Shown here one piece after another: positions 26,282 to 35,308 of a stretch of DNA of 64,000 nt. The stretch is from Paenibacillus tengchongensis (lineage in GTDB: Bacteria > Bacillota > Bacilli > Paenibacillales > Paenibacillaceae): assembly GCF_008973665.1 (NCBI RefSeq), contig NZ_WACP01000003.1, positions 369,414-433,413 of the forward strand, in the 5' to 3' direction. Position 1 is the first letter of the stretch. Each line of letters begins with the position of its first letter. A model generated the notes under the pieces. The model had not been told where the DNA came from. It searched no databases and worked only from the letters and a program-made list of their open reading frames with translations. The translations under genes were made by a program, and so were the position numbers.

Positions 26282-27475
26282 CTATTTTACTGAAAGAACC
26301 GGATTCAACTGCTGGGCAGGACCAAAGAACTCATAGTGAATCTGTTCTTCCTTCATGCCAAGCGCGCGCAGCCCCCGGATCATGGCCTCCATAAAAGGTA
26401 CAGGTCCGCAAACGTAAGCGTCGCCGGTGATATCCACATATTTGCCCAGCGTCTCACCTGTGATAATACCGTCCGGTCCCCCGGAATAGAAGAACTTGGT
26501 CTCGACATGGCTCATTGCGGCAGCGTGCTTCTCGACATCCGCGCGGAAAGCGGCAAGGGATTCGTTCCGTGCGGAGTGCAGAAATACGGTTGGCCGCTCC
26601 GGCGTAGCCGCCGCCACCGTCTCGAACATGCTCATCATCGGTGTAATGCCTACACCGCCGGAAATAAAGGCTACCGGTGTAGTCTTTGCAGTATCAAGAA
26701 CAAACTCTCCGGCTGGAGGGCTAACCTCAACGGTGTCGCCTTCGTTAAGCTGCTGGTGAAGATACAGGGAAACCACGCCATTCGAGTCCTGATTCTCTTC
26801 GCGCTTCACGGAAATACGGAATTCATCGTCCGCAGGCGCCTGGGACAGGCTGTACTGGCGGATCATCATGTACTCTTCGCCCGGAATCGAAACCCGTACA
26901 GAAATGTACTGTCCTGGCTTATAGTCCGGAACCTTGGAGCCGTCCGCAGGCTTCAGATAGAAGGAGGTGATGTTCTCGCTTTCCCGGATTTTGCGGGCAA
27001 CGGTGAACGGTTTGAAGAAATTCCAGCCGTGCTCCTGTTCTCTGGCTGTCTTGTACATATCGGCTTCAACCCCGATAAAGGCATCGGCAATAACACCATA
27101 TGCTTCTTCCCAGGCTTTGAGAATCTCCGGAGTCGCTGCATCGCCAAGCACTTCCTTAATGGCCTTCAGCAGGAATTCGCCGACAATCGGATACTGCTCC
27201 GGTTTAATTCCGAGGCTGACATGCTTGTGGGCAATCTGCACGACCGCCGGCAGGATGTTCTCCAGGTTGTCGATGTGAACGGCTGCCGCATATACGGCGT
27301 TTGCCAACGCCGCCTGCTGGCGTCCCTGGACCTGGTTCGCATGGTTAAACACGTTCAGCAGCTCCGGATGGGCGGCCAACATATTGCGGTAAAATACAGT
27401 GGTAATCGTGGTTCCATGTTCGGCTAATACAGGTGCTGTTGATTTAACAATTTCTCTGGTTTGTTCGGATAACAT
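26282..27475 (-). CDS. hmp: Flavohemoprotein, nitric oxide dioxygenase
   Basis: 397 residues. Globin domain (1-140) with the proximal histidine in VQIAHKHVSLGI and the FYRNML and EAYG motifs; FAD domain (150-255) with MIRQYSLSQ; NAD domain with ISGGVGITPMMSM and DAYVCGPVPFM. It converts NO plus O2 to nitrate. GAGAGGAG lies 9 bases before the ATG. It diverges from nsrR, whose product is the known NO-sensing repressor of hmp, and an NsrR-like operator lies between them, giving a NO-detoxification module beside nitrate respiration. Confidence 0.96.
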   Translation of the reverse strand: MLSEQTREIVKSTAPVLAEHGTTITTVFYRNMLAAHPELLNVFNHANQVQGRQQAALANAVYAAAVHIDNLENILPAVVQIAHKHVSLGIKPEQYPIVGEFLLKAIKEVLGDAATPEILKAWEEAYGVIADAFIGVEADMYKTAREQEHGWNFFKPFTVARKIRESENITSFYLKPADGSKVPDYKPGQYISVRVSIPGEEYMMIRQYSLSQAPADDEFRISVKREENQDSNGVVSLYLHQQLNEGDTVEVSPPAGEFVLDTAKTTPVAFISGGVGITPMMSMFETVAAATPERPTVFLHSARNESLAAFRADVEKHAAAMSHVETKFFYSGGPDGIITGETLGKYVDITGDAYVCGPVPFMEAMIRGLRALGMKEEQIHYEFFGPAQQLNPVLSVK

Positions 27476-27530
27476 AGTTTTCGACTCCTCTCGAATATCA
27501 CGAATTTAATATATACGCTTTTTAACTAAA

Positions 27531-27554
27531 AAGATATATTTAAAATACCACTTT
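27531..27554. promoter_or_regulatory. NsrR-like operator between hmp and nsrR
   Basis: AAGATATATTT followed by AAAATACCACTT resembles the 11-1-11 inverted NsrR site (AAGATGYATTT and its complement); the left half fits well, the right half partly. It lies about 55 bases before the hmp start. A further inverted pair, TATGCTA...TAGCATA (about 27573-27593), sits just before nsrR and may be a second regulatory dyad. Confidence 0.5.
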
Positions 27555-27627
27555 AACAAAATGGACAATTTATATGCTATTATTTGTAGCATAGATCACA
27601 TACTATGCATTGGTTTAGGGGTGGGGT

Positions 27628-28164
27628 ATGAGGCTCACATTGTACACCGATTTCTCCCTGCGGATCCTGATTTATTTGGGGAGCAAGAACCGCAGTGAAT
27701 TGTCTACTATACAAGAGATATCCGGGAAATACGGGATTTCCAAGAATCATTTGATGAAGGTGTCGCATGAGCTGGGGAAAGCGGGATACATTGAGACAGT
27801 GAGGGGGCGCCGGGGAGGGATACGGCTGGCGCTTGCCCCGGAACAGATTAATATCGGTGCGGTTGTCCGCAGGATGGAGGACGATTTCTATCTGGTGGAA
27901 TGCTTCCAGCCTTCCGGGGGCCGCTGCCCGATCAGCCCGGTGTGCAGACTGAAAGGAGCGCTCGGACGGGCGCTCCAGGCCTATTTGCAAGTGCTGGATG
28001 AATACACGCTGCAGGATTTATTAGTGAATACCGAAGATCTGCGGGTACTGCTGCAATTGAATGAGAACATCAGCCCTGTCCGAACAGCAGACGCTCCTCT
28101 TCCCGGCTATGAACGGCATTCACCACCAGCAGGGCATGAAACTGCAGAAGCACCTCCGGAGTGA
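27628..28164 (+). CDS. nsrR: NsrR, Rrf2-family nitric oxide-sensing repressor
   Basis: 178 residues. Rrf2 winged helix (MRLTLYTDFSLRILIYLGS, IQEISGKYGISKNHLMKVSHELGKAGYIETVRGRRGG) and the three-Cys [Fe-S] motif of NsrR (ECFQPSGGRCPISPVCRLKG, C-x8-C-x5-C). It represses hmp and other NO genes until NO damages its cluster. The C-terminal 30 residues (rich in Pro, Ala and His) exceed the usual 145-150 and are encoded antisense to the hemerythrin gene, so the true end may have drifted past an older stop. Confidence 0.92.
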   Translation: MRLTLYTDFSLRILIYLGSKNRSELSTIQEISGKYGISKNHLMKVSHELGKAGYIETVRGRRGGIRLALAPEQINIGAVVRRMEDDFYLVECFQPSGGRCPISPVCRLKGALGRALQAYLQVLDEYTLQDLLVNTEDLRVLLQLNENISPVRTADAPLPGYERHSPPAGHETAEAPPE

Positions 28165-28489
28165 GGCCTTGCTCAGCCAATAGGACCTTAACGTCCCGTA
28201 CAATGATCCGCATCAATTCATGGTCGCGGGCAAGCCGCAGAACATCATCTGCCAGCCCGGGGTTCTGCTGCGCCATGTCCTGATAGAAGCCTTCTTCTTC
28301 GGCGTCGGCATGACTGATGATCCGTGTCTCCCAATACTCGATCAAATGCTCGGCCGCCTGGCGCGCCACGGCAAATTCCTTGGCGATCAGCAGCTCCTCC
28401 ACTTCTTCGGTTTTGGCTGCCGCACCGGACAGGCCTCCTTCGTGAATGGCATGGTGGGCAGCGTGCTGCCATAATGATGGTCCTGGCAT
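28070..28489 (-). CDS. Hemerythrin HHE-domain protein
   Basis: About 139 residues from the ATG at 28489 (GAGAGG nine bases upstream; an ATG at 28498 is too close to it). Iron-binding histidines of a hemerythrin bundle are visible in HHAIHEGG, AAEHLIEYWETRIISHADAEEE, LARDHELM, and FHALLVVNAVHSREEERLLF. Such proteins store or sense O2 or repair NO-damaged iron centres (compare ScdA/YtfE), which fits its position between nsrR and narG. A TATACT -10 lies at about 28524, ruling out starts further upstream. Its last 95 bases overlap nsrR tail to tail. Confidence 0.82.
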   Translation of the reverse strand: MPGPSLWQHAAHHAIHEGGLSGAAAKTEEVEELLIAKEFAVARQAAEHLIEYWETRIISHADAEEEGFYQDMAQQNPGLADDVLRLARDHELMRIIVRDVKVLLAEQGLTPEVLLQFHALLVVNAVHSREEERLLFGQG

Positions 28490-28625
28490 CAGGCTCATCC
28501 TCTCATTTTTTATTTCATAGTATAGCATGGAAGCCGCCGTTAAAATTACCGGTAAGGAATTCCCCGCAGCGAAAGAGGGAAATCCCTGAGCCGCTTTTTA
28601 GTTCAAAATTTTAATAGTGTTCCGC

Positions 28626-28653
28626 AGCCCCGCTCATGGAGAGCGGGGCTTTT
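28626..28653 (+). terminator. Rightward hairpin terminator ahead of the nar promoter
   Basis: AGCCCCGCTC, loop ATGGA, GAGCGGGGCT, then TTTG: a perfect 10-base-pair stem with T tail. No rightward gene lies directly before it, so it may insulate narG from nsrR read-through. Confidence 0.75.
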
Positions 28654-28686
28654 GCTATGCCGCCCTTTGCCGGCGCCTATAATCAA

Positions 28687-28749
28687 GGGATTTCCCGTTC
28701 CTCAATAGGACATTCCCTAATGGGAACCGCGAGGCGGTAGATTCATAAT
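28687..28749 (+). promoter_or_regulatory. narG promoter with paired NreC-type palindromes
   Basis: GGGATTTCCC (28687-28696) and TAGGACATTCCCTA (28706-28719) fit the GC-rich NreC palindrome described for Staphylococcus carnosus (T-AGGG-N4-CCC-TA), the second with one mismatch. Their centres are 21 bases apart, two helical turns. A CATAAT -10 begins at 28744, 31.5 bases after the centre of the nearer site, so NreC would bind over the -35, which is otherwise missing. The same layout recurs at narK. Confidence 0.65.
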
Positions 28750-28788
28750 GGAGTTAATGAGTGTTCTGCAAAGGAGTGTACGACATCG

Positions 28789-31700
28789 ATGAAGAAGAAA
28801 TTCGGCCTCAATTTTTTCAAACCGCTTGAGAGCTATTCCGGGAACTGGTCCATTCTCGAGGAGAAGAACCGCGATTGGGAGAACATGTACCGTCAGCGCT
28901 GGTCCCATGACAAGGTTGTCCGCACGACCCACGGAGTGAACTGTACCGGCTCCTGCAGCTGGAAGGTATTCGTGAAGAACGGAATCATCACCTGGGAGAA
29001 CCAGCAGATAGATTATCCTTCCTGCGGTCCGGATATGCCGGAATTCGAGCCGCGCGGGTGTCCCCGCGGAGCTACCTTTTCCTGGTATGAGTACAGCCCG
29101 CTGCGTGTGAAATATCCTTATGTCCGCGGCAAGCTGTGGCGGCTGTGGCAGACCGCGCTGTCCGAGCATGACAACTACATTGATGCCTGGGCCAGCATTG
29201 TCGAGAATCCTGATAAGTCCAGCCAGTACAAACAAGCCCGCGGCAAAGGCGGACATATCCGCGTAGCCTGGGATGATGTACTCCGCCTCATTTCAGCCCA
29301 GCTGATCTATACAATCCGCAAGTATGGCCCGGACCGGATTGCCGGCTTCACGCCGATTCCGGCTATGTCTATGGTCAGCTATGCCTCGGGAGCCCGCTTC
29401 ATATCGCTGCTTGGCGGACAGATGCTGAGCTTCTATGACTGGTATGCCGATCTTCCGCCGGCCTCGCCGCAGATCTGGGGAGAACAGACGGACGTACCGG
29501 AATCCTCCGACTGGTACAATGCCGGATATTTGATGATGTGGGGCTCCAATGTGCCGCTGACGCGGACACCGGATGCCCACTTCATGACCGAGGTGCGCTA
29601 TAAAGGCACGAAGGTTGTCTCGGTAGCGCCGGATCACGCGGAGAATGTCAAATTCGCCGACAACTGGCTGGCGCCGAATCCGGGAACTGACGCTGCGCTT
29701 GCTCAGGCGATGACCCATGTCATTCTGAACGAGTTCTACCATGAACGCCGGGAAGCGCAATTTATTAATTATGCCAAGCAATATACCGATATGCCGTTCC
29801 TGATCCTGCTGGATGAGCACGAGGATTCCTGGAAGGGCGGGCGGTTCCTGCGGGCCAGCGATCTGGGCGACACCACGCCGCATGCCGAATGGAAGCCGGT
29901 GATCTTCGACGAAGCTGCCGGCGAAGTTATCGTGCCGGGCGGCACCATGGGCCAGCGCTGGGAGGAAGGCAAAGCCTGGAACCTGATTCTGGAGCGGGAA
30001 GACGGCACTAAGATTGAGCCGGCGCTCAGTATGGAAGAGCATGGGGGGCAATGGACAGAAATTGTGTTCCCTTACTTTGACAATGCCAGCAACGGCGTAT
30101 TCAAACGGGTCATTCCGGTCCGGACCATCCGGCTGGCAGACGGCACAGAGCGGCTGGCGGCTACCGTGTACGATCTGATGATGAGCCAATACGGTATCGC
30201 CCGGACCGCAAGCCCGTTTAATGCCAAAGGGTACACCGATGATCAGTCCCATTATACGCCGGCCTGGCAGGAGAAGGTTACCGGGGTTAAGGCGAGCGTT
30301 GTTGTACAGATCGCCCGCGAATTCGCCCAGAATTCCCTTGATACGGGCGGCCGTTCGATGATCATTATGGGGGCGGGCATCAATCACTGGTTCAACAGCG
30401 ATACGATCTACCGTTCGATCCTGAACCTGGTCGTACTGACCGCATCCCAGGGTGTCAACGGCGGGGGCTGGGCCCATTATGTGGGACAGGAGAAATGCCG
30501 TCCGATCGAAGGCTGGTCTACCGTCGCCTTCGCCAAAGACTGGCAGGGTGCGGCCCGCCAGCAGAATGCTACTTCCTTCTTCTACTTCGCCACCGATCAG
30601 TGGCGGTATGAGGAGAGCGGCACTGATTCCCTGAAGTCGCCTACCGGCGGGGAAGTGGCTTACCGCCATCCGGCCGACTACAACGTGCTTGCAGCCCGTC
30701 TTGGCTGGCTGCCGTCTTTCCCGCAATTCAACAAGAACAGCCTGCTGTTCGCCGAAGAAGCTGCGCAGCAGGGCAAGACCGCGAACAGCGATATCGTGGG
30801 CCATGCCCTGGAGGAGCTGAAATCGCGCAAGACCCGTTTCGCTGTAGAAGATCCGGGTGCACCCGAGAACTTCCCGCGCTCGCTGTTTATCTGGCGCTCG
30901 AATCTGATCTCCAGCTCGGCTAAGGGGCAGGAGTATTTCATGAAGCATCTGCTGGGCGCGTCGGACGGCTTGCTGGCTGAACCGAATACCGAAGAGAAGC
31001 CGGAGGAAATCATCTGGCGCGAGGATGTGGAAGGCAAGCTGGATCTCATGGTTGCGCTGGACTTCCGGATGACGACTACGCCGCTGTATGCAGATATCGT
31101 ACTGCCTGCGGCAACCTGGTATGAAAAGACCGACCTGTCTTCGACCGACATGCATCCGTTTGTACATCCGTTCAATCCGGCCGTCAATCCGCTGTGGGAA
31201 TCCCGCTCCGACTGGGATATATACCGCGGGCTGGCCGAAGTATTCTCGGAGATGGCTAAATCGCATCTTCCGGGCATCTATAAAGATCTGGTCTCCACAC
31301 CGCTTGGACATGACTCCATCGGCGAAATTTCACAGCCGCTGGGGATGGTGAAGGATTGGGCCAAGGGCGAGGTTGACGCCGTTCCGGGTAGAACGATGCC
31401 GAACCTGAGCATCGTAGAACGGGACTATACGAAGATTCACGATAAATTCATTTCGCTCGGCCCGAATCTCGCGGTCGGCAAAGCCGGTGCTCACGGCATC
31501 AGCTTCTCTGTGGCTGAAGAATACGAAGAGCTGAAGAAGCTGAGCGGTGTGTACTACGACGAATCGATTAAGAACGGCCTGCCGAAGCTGGCGACCGCCC
31601 GTCAGGCGGCCGATGCCATCCTGCATCTGTCGTCGGCCACGAACGGCCGCGTATCCCAGAAGGCATATGCACAGGCCGAGAAAGATTCGGGCGTCGAGCT

Positions 31701-32463
31701 GCGCGATATCTCGGCCGACCGGGCGGCGGAGCGGATTACCTTCCAGAGCATCACGGCACAGCCGCGGGAAGTCATCCCGACGCCGGTATTCAGCGGCTCG
31801 AACAAGCAGGGCCGCCGGTATTCGCCGTTCACGACCAATATCGAACGGCTCGTTCCCTTCCGGACATTGACCGGAAGACAGCATTTCTATATTGACCATG
31901 AAATCTTCCAGCAGTTCGGCGAGGCACTGCCGGTCTACAAGCCGACCCTGCCGCCGATGGTATTCGGTCCGCGCGACAAGAAAGTGAAGGGCGGCCAGGA
32001 TTCGCTGGTTCTCCGGTATCTGACGCCGCACGGCAAGTGGAATATCCATTCCACCTATCAGGATAACCAGCATATGCTGACGCTCTTCCGCGGCGGCCCG
32101 ACCGTTTGGATCAACGACGAGGATGCAGACGGCCACGGCATTAACGACAATGACTGGCTGGAGGTCTACAACCGCAACGGTGTTGTCACCGCCCGGGCGG
32201 TTGTCAGCCACCGGATGCCGCGCGGCACCATGTTTATGTACCATGCCCAGGATAAGCACATTCAAGTGCCGGGCTCGGAAATTACCGATACACGCGGGGG
32301 GAGTCATAATGCGCCTACCCGGATCCATCTGAAGCCTACGCAGATGGTCGGCGGCTACGCTCAGCTCAGCTACGGTTTCAACTACTACGGTCCTATCGGC
32401 AACCAGCGTGATGTCTACGTAGCCGTCCGCAAGAAGAAGGAGGTTGACTGGCTTGAAAATTAA
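28789..32463 (+). CDS. narG: Respiratory nitrate reductase alpha subunit
   Basis: 1224 residues. Molybdo-bis-MGD catalytic subunit that reduces nitrate to nitrite on the cytoplasmic side. The FS0 ligands are visible (HGVNCTGSCSW with His48, Cys52, Cys56, and Cys91 in PRGCPRG) and the Mo-ligating Asp in LSFYDWYADLPPAS with the downstream GEQTDVPESSDWYN substrate-funnel motif. There is no Tat signal, as expected for the cytoplasm-facing type. AAGGAG lies 12 bases upstream, a little long. First gene of narGHJI. Confidence 0.98.
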   Translation: MKKKFGLNFFKPLESYSGNWSILEEKNRDWENMYRQRWSHDKVVRTTHGVNCTGSCSWKVFVKNGIITWENQQIDYPSCGPDMPEFEPRGCPRGATFSWYEYSPLRVKYPYVRGKLWRLWQTALSEHDNYIDAWASIVENPDKSSQYKQARGKGGHIRVAWDDVLRLISAQLIYTIRKYGPDRIAGFTPIPAMSMVSYASGARFISLLGGQMLSFYDWYADLPPASPQIWGEQTDVPESSDWYNAGYLMMWGSNVPLTRTPDAHFMTEVRYKGTKVVSVAPDHAENVKFADNWLAPNPGTDAALAQAMTHVILNEFYHERREAQFINYAKQYTDMPFLILLDEHEDSWKGGRFLRASDLGDTTPHAEWKPVIFDEAAGEVIVPGGTMGQRWEEGKAWNLILEREDGTKIEPALSMEEHGGQWTEIVFPYFDNASNGVFKRVIPVRTIRLADGTERLAATVYDLMMSQYGIARTASPFNAKGYTDDQSHYTPAWQEKVTGVKASVVVQIAREFAQNSLDTGGRSMIIMGAGINHWFNSDTIYRSILNLVVLTASQGVNGGGWAHYVGQEKCRPIEGWSTVAFAKDWQGAARQQNATSFFYFATDQWRYEESGTDSLKSPTGGEVAYRHPADYNVLAARLGWLPSFPQFNKNSLLFAEEAAQQGKTANSDIVGHALEELKSRKTRFAVEDPGAPENFPRSLFIWRSNLISSSAKGQEYFMKHLLGASDGLLAEPNTEEKPEEIIWREDVEGKLDLMVALDFRMTTTPLYADIVLPAATWYEKTDLSSTDMHPFVHPFNPAVNPLWESRSDWDIYRGLAEVFSEMAKSHLPGIYKDLVSTPLGHDSIGEISQPLGMVKDWAKGEVDAVPGRTMPNLSIVERDYTKIHDKFISLGPNLAVGKAGAHGISFSVAEEYEELKKLSGVYYDESIKNGLPKLATARQAADAILHLSSATNGRVSQKAYAQAEKDSGVELRDISADRAAERITFQSITAQPREVIPTPVFSGSNKQGRRYSPFTTNIERLVPFRTLTGRQHFYIDHEIFQQFGEALPVYKPTLPPMVFGPRDKKVKGGQDSLVLRYLTPHGKWNIHSTYQDNQHMLTLFRGGPTVWINDEDADGHGINDNDWLEVYNRNGVVTARAVVSHRMPRGTMFMYHAQDKHIQVPGSEITDTRGGSHNAPTRIHLKPTQMVGGYAQLSYGFNYYGPIGNQRDVYVAVRKKKEVDWLEN

Positions 32464-34018
32464 AGCGCAAGTGGCAATGGTAATGAATCTGGATAAATGC
32501 ATCGGCTGCCATACGTGCAGTGTGACCTGTAAGACAACCTGGACCAACCGCAAGGGTGCGGAATATATGTGGTTCAACAATGTGGAGACAAAGCCGGGAA
32601 TCGGCTATCCGAAGCGCTGGGAAGACCAGGAGCTGTATAAAGGCGGCTGGCAGCTGCGGAAGGGCAAGCTGGAGCTGAAATCCGGCAACAAGCTGTCCAA
32701 GATCGCGCTCGGCAAAATCTTCTACAATCCCGATATGCCGGAAATGAAGGATTACTATGAACCATGGACTTATAACTACGAGCATCTTACTGAAGCCGGC
32801 GAGCAGAAGCACAGCCCGGTCGCCCGTGCCCATTCTGCGGTAACCGGCGAGAAAATGGACCTCGAATGGGGACCGAACTGGGAGGATGACCTGGCCGGAG
32901 CACATGTGACCGGACCGCAGGACCCGAACATCCAGAAGATCGAAGAAGAAATCAAATTCAATTTCGAGCAGTCCTTTATGCTCTACCTGCCCCGCCTGTG
33001 CGAACATTGCCTCAATCCGAGCTGTGTGGCTTCCTGCCCTTCCGGCGCCATGTACAAACGCGATGAAGACGGCATCGTCCTCGTAGACCAGGAAGCCTGC
33101 CGCGGCTGGCGGTATTGCATGACGGGCTGCCCGTACAAGAAGGTTTACTTCAACTGGCAGACCAATAAAGCCGAGAAATGCACGTTCTGCTTCCCGCGTG
33201 TGGAAGCGGGCCTGCCGACCGTATGCTCCGAAACCTGTACCGGCCGCATCCGCTATCTGGGCGTGCTGCTCTATGACGCCGACAAGGTGCATGACGCCGC
33301 TTCGGTGCCGGATGAACAGGATCTGTACCAGGCACAGTGCGATCTCTTCCTGAATCCGCATGATCCGGAGATCATCGCCCAGGCCAAGGCGGACGGCATT
33401 TCGCAGGACTGGCTGGAGGCTGCCCAGAACTCGCCGGTTTACAAGCTGGCCATCGAGCATAAGCTGGCTTTCCCGCTGCATCCGGAATACCGGACGCTGC
33501 CGATGGTCTGGTACGTGCCGCCGCTTAGCCCGATCATGAATTATTTTGAAGGCAAGGATTCGCTGAATAACCCGGATATGATCTTCCCGGCCATCGAAGA
33601 GATGCGTACGCCGATCCAGTATCTGGCGAACATGCTGACAGCGGGCGATACCGAGACCGTCAAAGAAGCACTGCAGCGGATGGCGATGATGCGTTCTTTC
33701 AAACGCGCCCAGTCAACCGGGCAGGAATTTGACGCCGCCCGTCTGGAACGCGTAGGAATGACTGCACAGCAGATGGAAGATTTGTACCGGCTGCTGGCCA
33801 TCGCCAAGTATGAAGACCGCTTTGTGATTCCGACCTCCCACAAGGAGCAGCATATGAATCCTTACCGCGCCCAAGGCTCGGCGGGCTTCGGCGATCTAAT
33901 GGGGGATATGGGCTCCGGCTGCAGTGGCTGCGGTCCGGCCAGCGCACCCGGCATCACCATCAAGGACGGCAAACAAACGCTTGAAGAGAATTTCTACGGA
34001 GGGATCTGGCGTGATTGA
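32453..34018 (+). CDS. narH: Respiratory nitrate reductase beta subunit
   Basis: About 521 residues. Carries four iron-sulfur clusters that pass electrons from NarI to NarG: CIGCHTCSVTC near the N-terminus, CEHCLNPSCVASCP, CRGWRYCMTGCP (Trp in place of one Cys, giving the [3Fe-4S] centre) and CTFCFPR with CSETC. I place the start at the TTG at 32453, nine bases after GGAGG, so that the gene overlaps the end of narG by 11 bases; a TTG at 32444 touches the ribosome site. The tail contains a cysteine cluster GSGCSGCGP of unknown meaning. Confidence 0.96.
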   Translation: MKIKAQVAMVMNLDKCIGCHTCSVTCKTTWTNRKGAEYMWFNNVETKPGIGYPKRWEDQELYKGGWQLRKGKLELKSGNKLSKIALGKIFYNPDMPEMKDYYEPWTYNYEHLTEAGEQKHSPVARAHSAVTGEKMDLEWGPNWEDDLAGAHVTGPQDPNIQKIEEEIKFNFEQSFMLYLPRLCEHCLNPSCVASCPSGAMYKRDEDGIVLVDQEACRGWRYCMTGCPYKKVYFNWQTNKAEKCTFCFPRVEAGLPTVCSETCTGRIRYLGVLLYDADKVHDAASVPDEQDLYQAQCDLFLNPHDPEIIAQAKADGISQDWLEAAQNSPVYKLAIEHKLAFPLHPEYRTLPMVWYVPPLSPIMNYFEGKDSLNNPDMIFPAIEEMRTPIQYLANMLTAGDTETVKEALQRMAMMRSFKRAQSTGQEFDAARLERVGMTAQQMEDLYRLLAIAKYEDRFVIPTSHKEQHMNPYRAQGSAGFGDLMGDMGSGCSGCGPASAPGITIKDGKQTLEENFYGGIWRD

Positions 34019-34577
34019 TTTAGAGCAATTGCATAAGTATAAGCAATCCTTCGGTTATTTCTCTCTGCAGCTCATGTATCCGGAGAAGCTTGATTTCCAT
34101 CCGGCTTTTCTGGAGGAAGCGTTTGATGCAGCCCATCCGGGTTACGAACATGTGCACACTTACTGGATGCTTATGCAGAATTACAGTCTTGAGGAAATCC
34201 AGGAGCAGTATGCGGCTACCTTTGATTTTCAGAAGCATTGTGCCCTTTATATGACTTATTTCAAGTTCGAGGATGCGAAGGAACGGGGACAAATCCTGGC
34301 CAAGACGAAGCTGCTCTACGAAATGTTCGGCCTTGAAATGCCGGAGGGCGAGCTGCCCGATTATTTGCCGCTGATGTGCGAGTTTCTGTACGCCGCAGAG
34401 TGGCGCGGAAATCCGGACGCCCAGGAGAATTTCCGGATGCTGATGGCCATCTTTGAGGACGGCACTTACCATCTGCTTCAAGCGCTGGAGCGGAATGAGA
34501 GTCCTTATTTCCATCTGGTCAAAGGATTGCGCGAAACCATTAAGGCTTGTGTACGACAGGAGGCCCCCCGTTCATGA
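34011..34577 (+). CDS. narJ: Nitrate reductase molybdenum cofactor assembly chaperone
   Basis: 188 residues, GTG start at 34011 overlapping narH, with GGAGGG 8 bases upstream. Helical TorD-type chaperone: FGYFSLQLMYPEK, TYWMLMQNYSLEEIQEQYAATFDFQKHCALYMTYF and the conserved ERGQILAKTKLLYE. NarJ holds apo-NarGH until the Mo cofactor is inserted and the complex docks on NarI. Length and position match the family. Confidence 0.96.
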   Translation: MIDLEQLHKYKQSFGYFSLQLMYPEKLDFHPAFLEEAFDAAHPGYEHVHTYWMLMQNYSLEEIQEQYAATFDFQKHCALYMTYFKFEDAKERGQILAKTKLLYEMFGLEMPEGELPDYLPLMCEFLYAAEWRGNPDAQENFRMLMAIFEDGTYHLLQALERNESPYFHLVKGLRETIKACVRQEAPRS

Positions 34578-35260
34578 ATATGTTCAACCAGTTTCTATGG
34601 GTAATCGTTCCCTATATGTGTCTCGTCGTCTTTATCGGGGGACATATTTACCGCTACCGCAAGGACCAGTTCAACTGGACGGCGAAATCCAGTGAATTCA
34701 TTGAGAAGAAACAGCTGAAATTCGGCAGCATCCTGTTCCATCTGGGGATCATTCCCGTGATTATGGGCCACGTCGCCGGACTCGGCATTCCGAAGTCATG
34801 GATGGAGGCGCTCGGTGTAAGCGAACATCTCTATCATATCGGAGCTGTCTATATCGGCGGGGTTTTCGGTGCAGCAACGCTGGTGGGCATGCTTATTCTG
34901 ACGTCCCGCCGCTTTACGATCAAGAATGTACGCCGGCTCAGCAGCGCGTCCGACCTGATAGTCAATACGCTGCTGCTCTTCATCGTCTTTATGGGCATGT
35001 ATTCCACGGTGGTGACCAATGCCGTCCAGCCTGAATTCGATTACCGGGAGACGATCTCTGTCTGGTTCCGCGGCCTGTTCATGTTCCGCCCCGACCCGTC
35101 GCTGATGGCGGATGTGCCATTCTCTTTTAAGCTGCATATTCTTACCGGGTTTGCTATTTTCGCCTTTTGGCCGTTTAGCCGTCTGGTCCATGTCTGGAGC
35201 GTTCCGTTGAATTATATAGGCAGAAGTTATATCCTATACAGAAGGAATAAATCGAATTAA
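34574..35260 (+). CDS. narI: Respiratory nitrate reductase gamma subunit (cytochrome b)
   Basis: 228 residues with five membrane helices. Haem-binding histidines are found in SILFHLGIIPVIMGHVAG and near the C-terminus in FKLHILTGFAIF and SRLVHVWSVPL. NarI oxidises menaquinol and anchors NarGH. ATG at 34574 overlaps the narJ stop (ATGA), with AGGAGG upstream. It ends the structural operon; nreA follows 48 bases later. Confidence 0.97.
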   Translation: MNMFNQFLWVIVPYMCLVVFIGGHIYRYRKDQFNWTAKSSEFIEKKQLKFGSILFHLGIIPVIMGHVAGLGIPKSWMEALGVSEHLYHIGAVYIGGVFGAATLVGMLILTSRRFTIKNVRRLSSASDLIVNTLLLFIVFMGMYSTVVTNAVQPEFDYRETISVWFRGLFMFRPDPSLMADVPFSFKLHILTGFAIFAFWPFSRLVHVWSVPLNYIGRSYILYRRNKSN

Positions 35261-35308
35261 GGACGGGAGCGGACGCATCTTCCGCCGTTTACTATAGGAG
35301 AGAAAACG

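Noticed and set aside
26336..27427. 363-residue plus-strand ORF opposite hmp
   Set aside because: Shadow of the flavohemoprotein gene; no ribosome site.
27560..27600. Fnr/CRP-type site before nsrR
   Set aside because: Only one half (ATCACA) fits; the other half does not match TGTGA.
28652..28683. TATAAT at 28678 as the narG promoter
   Set aside because: No matching -35, and it lies upstream of the palindromes; the CATAAT at 28744 gives the same geometry as narK.
29293..31311. 672-residue minus-strand ORF inside narG
   Set aside because: High GC leaves long open antisense frames; the plus strand encodes unmistakable NarG with all cluster ligands.
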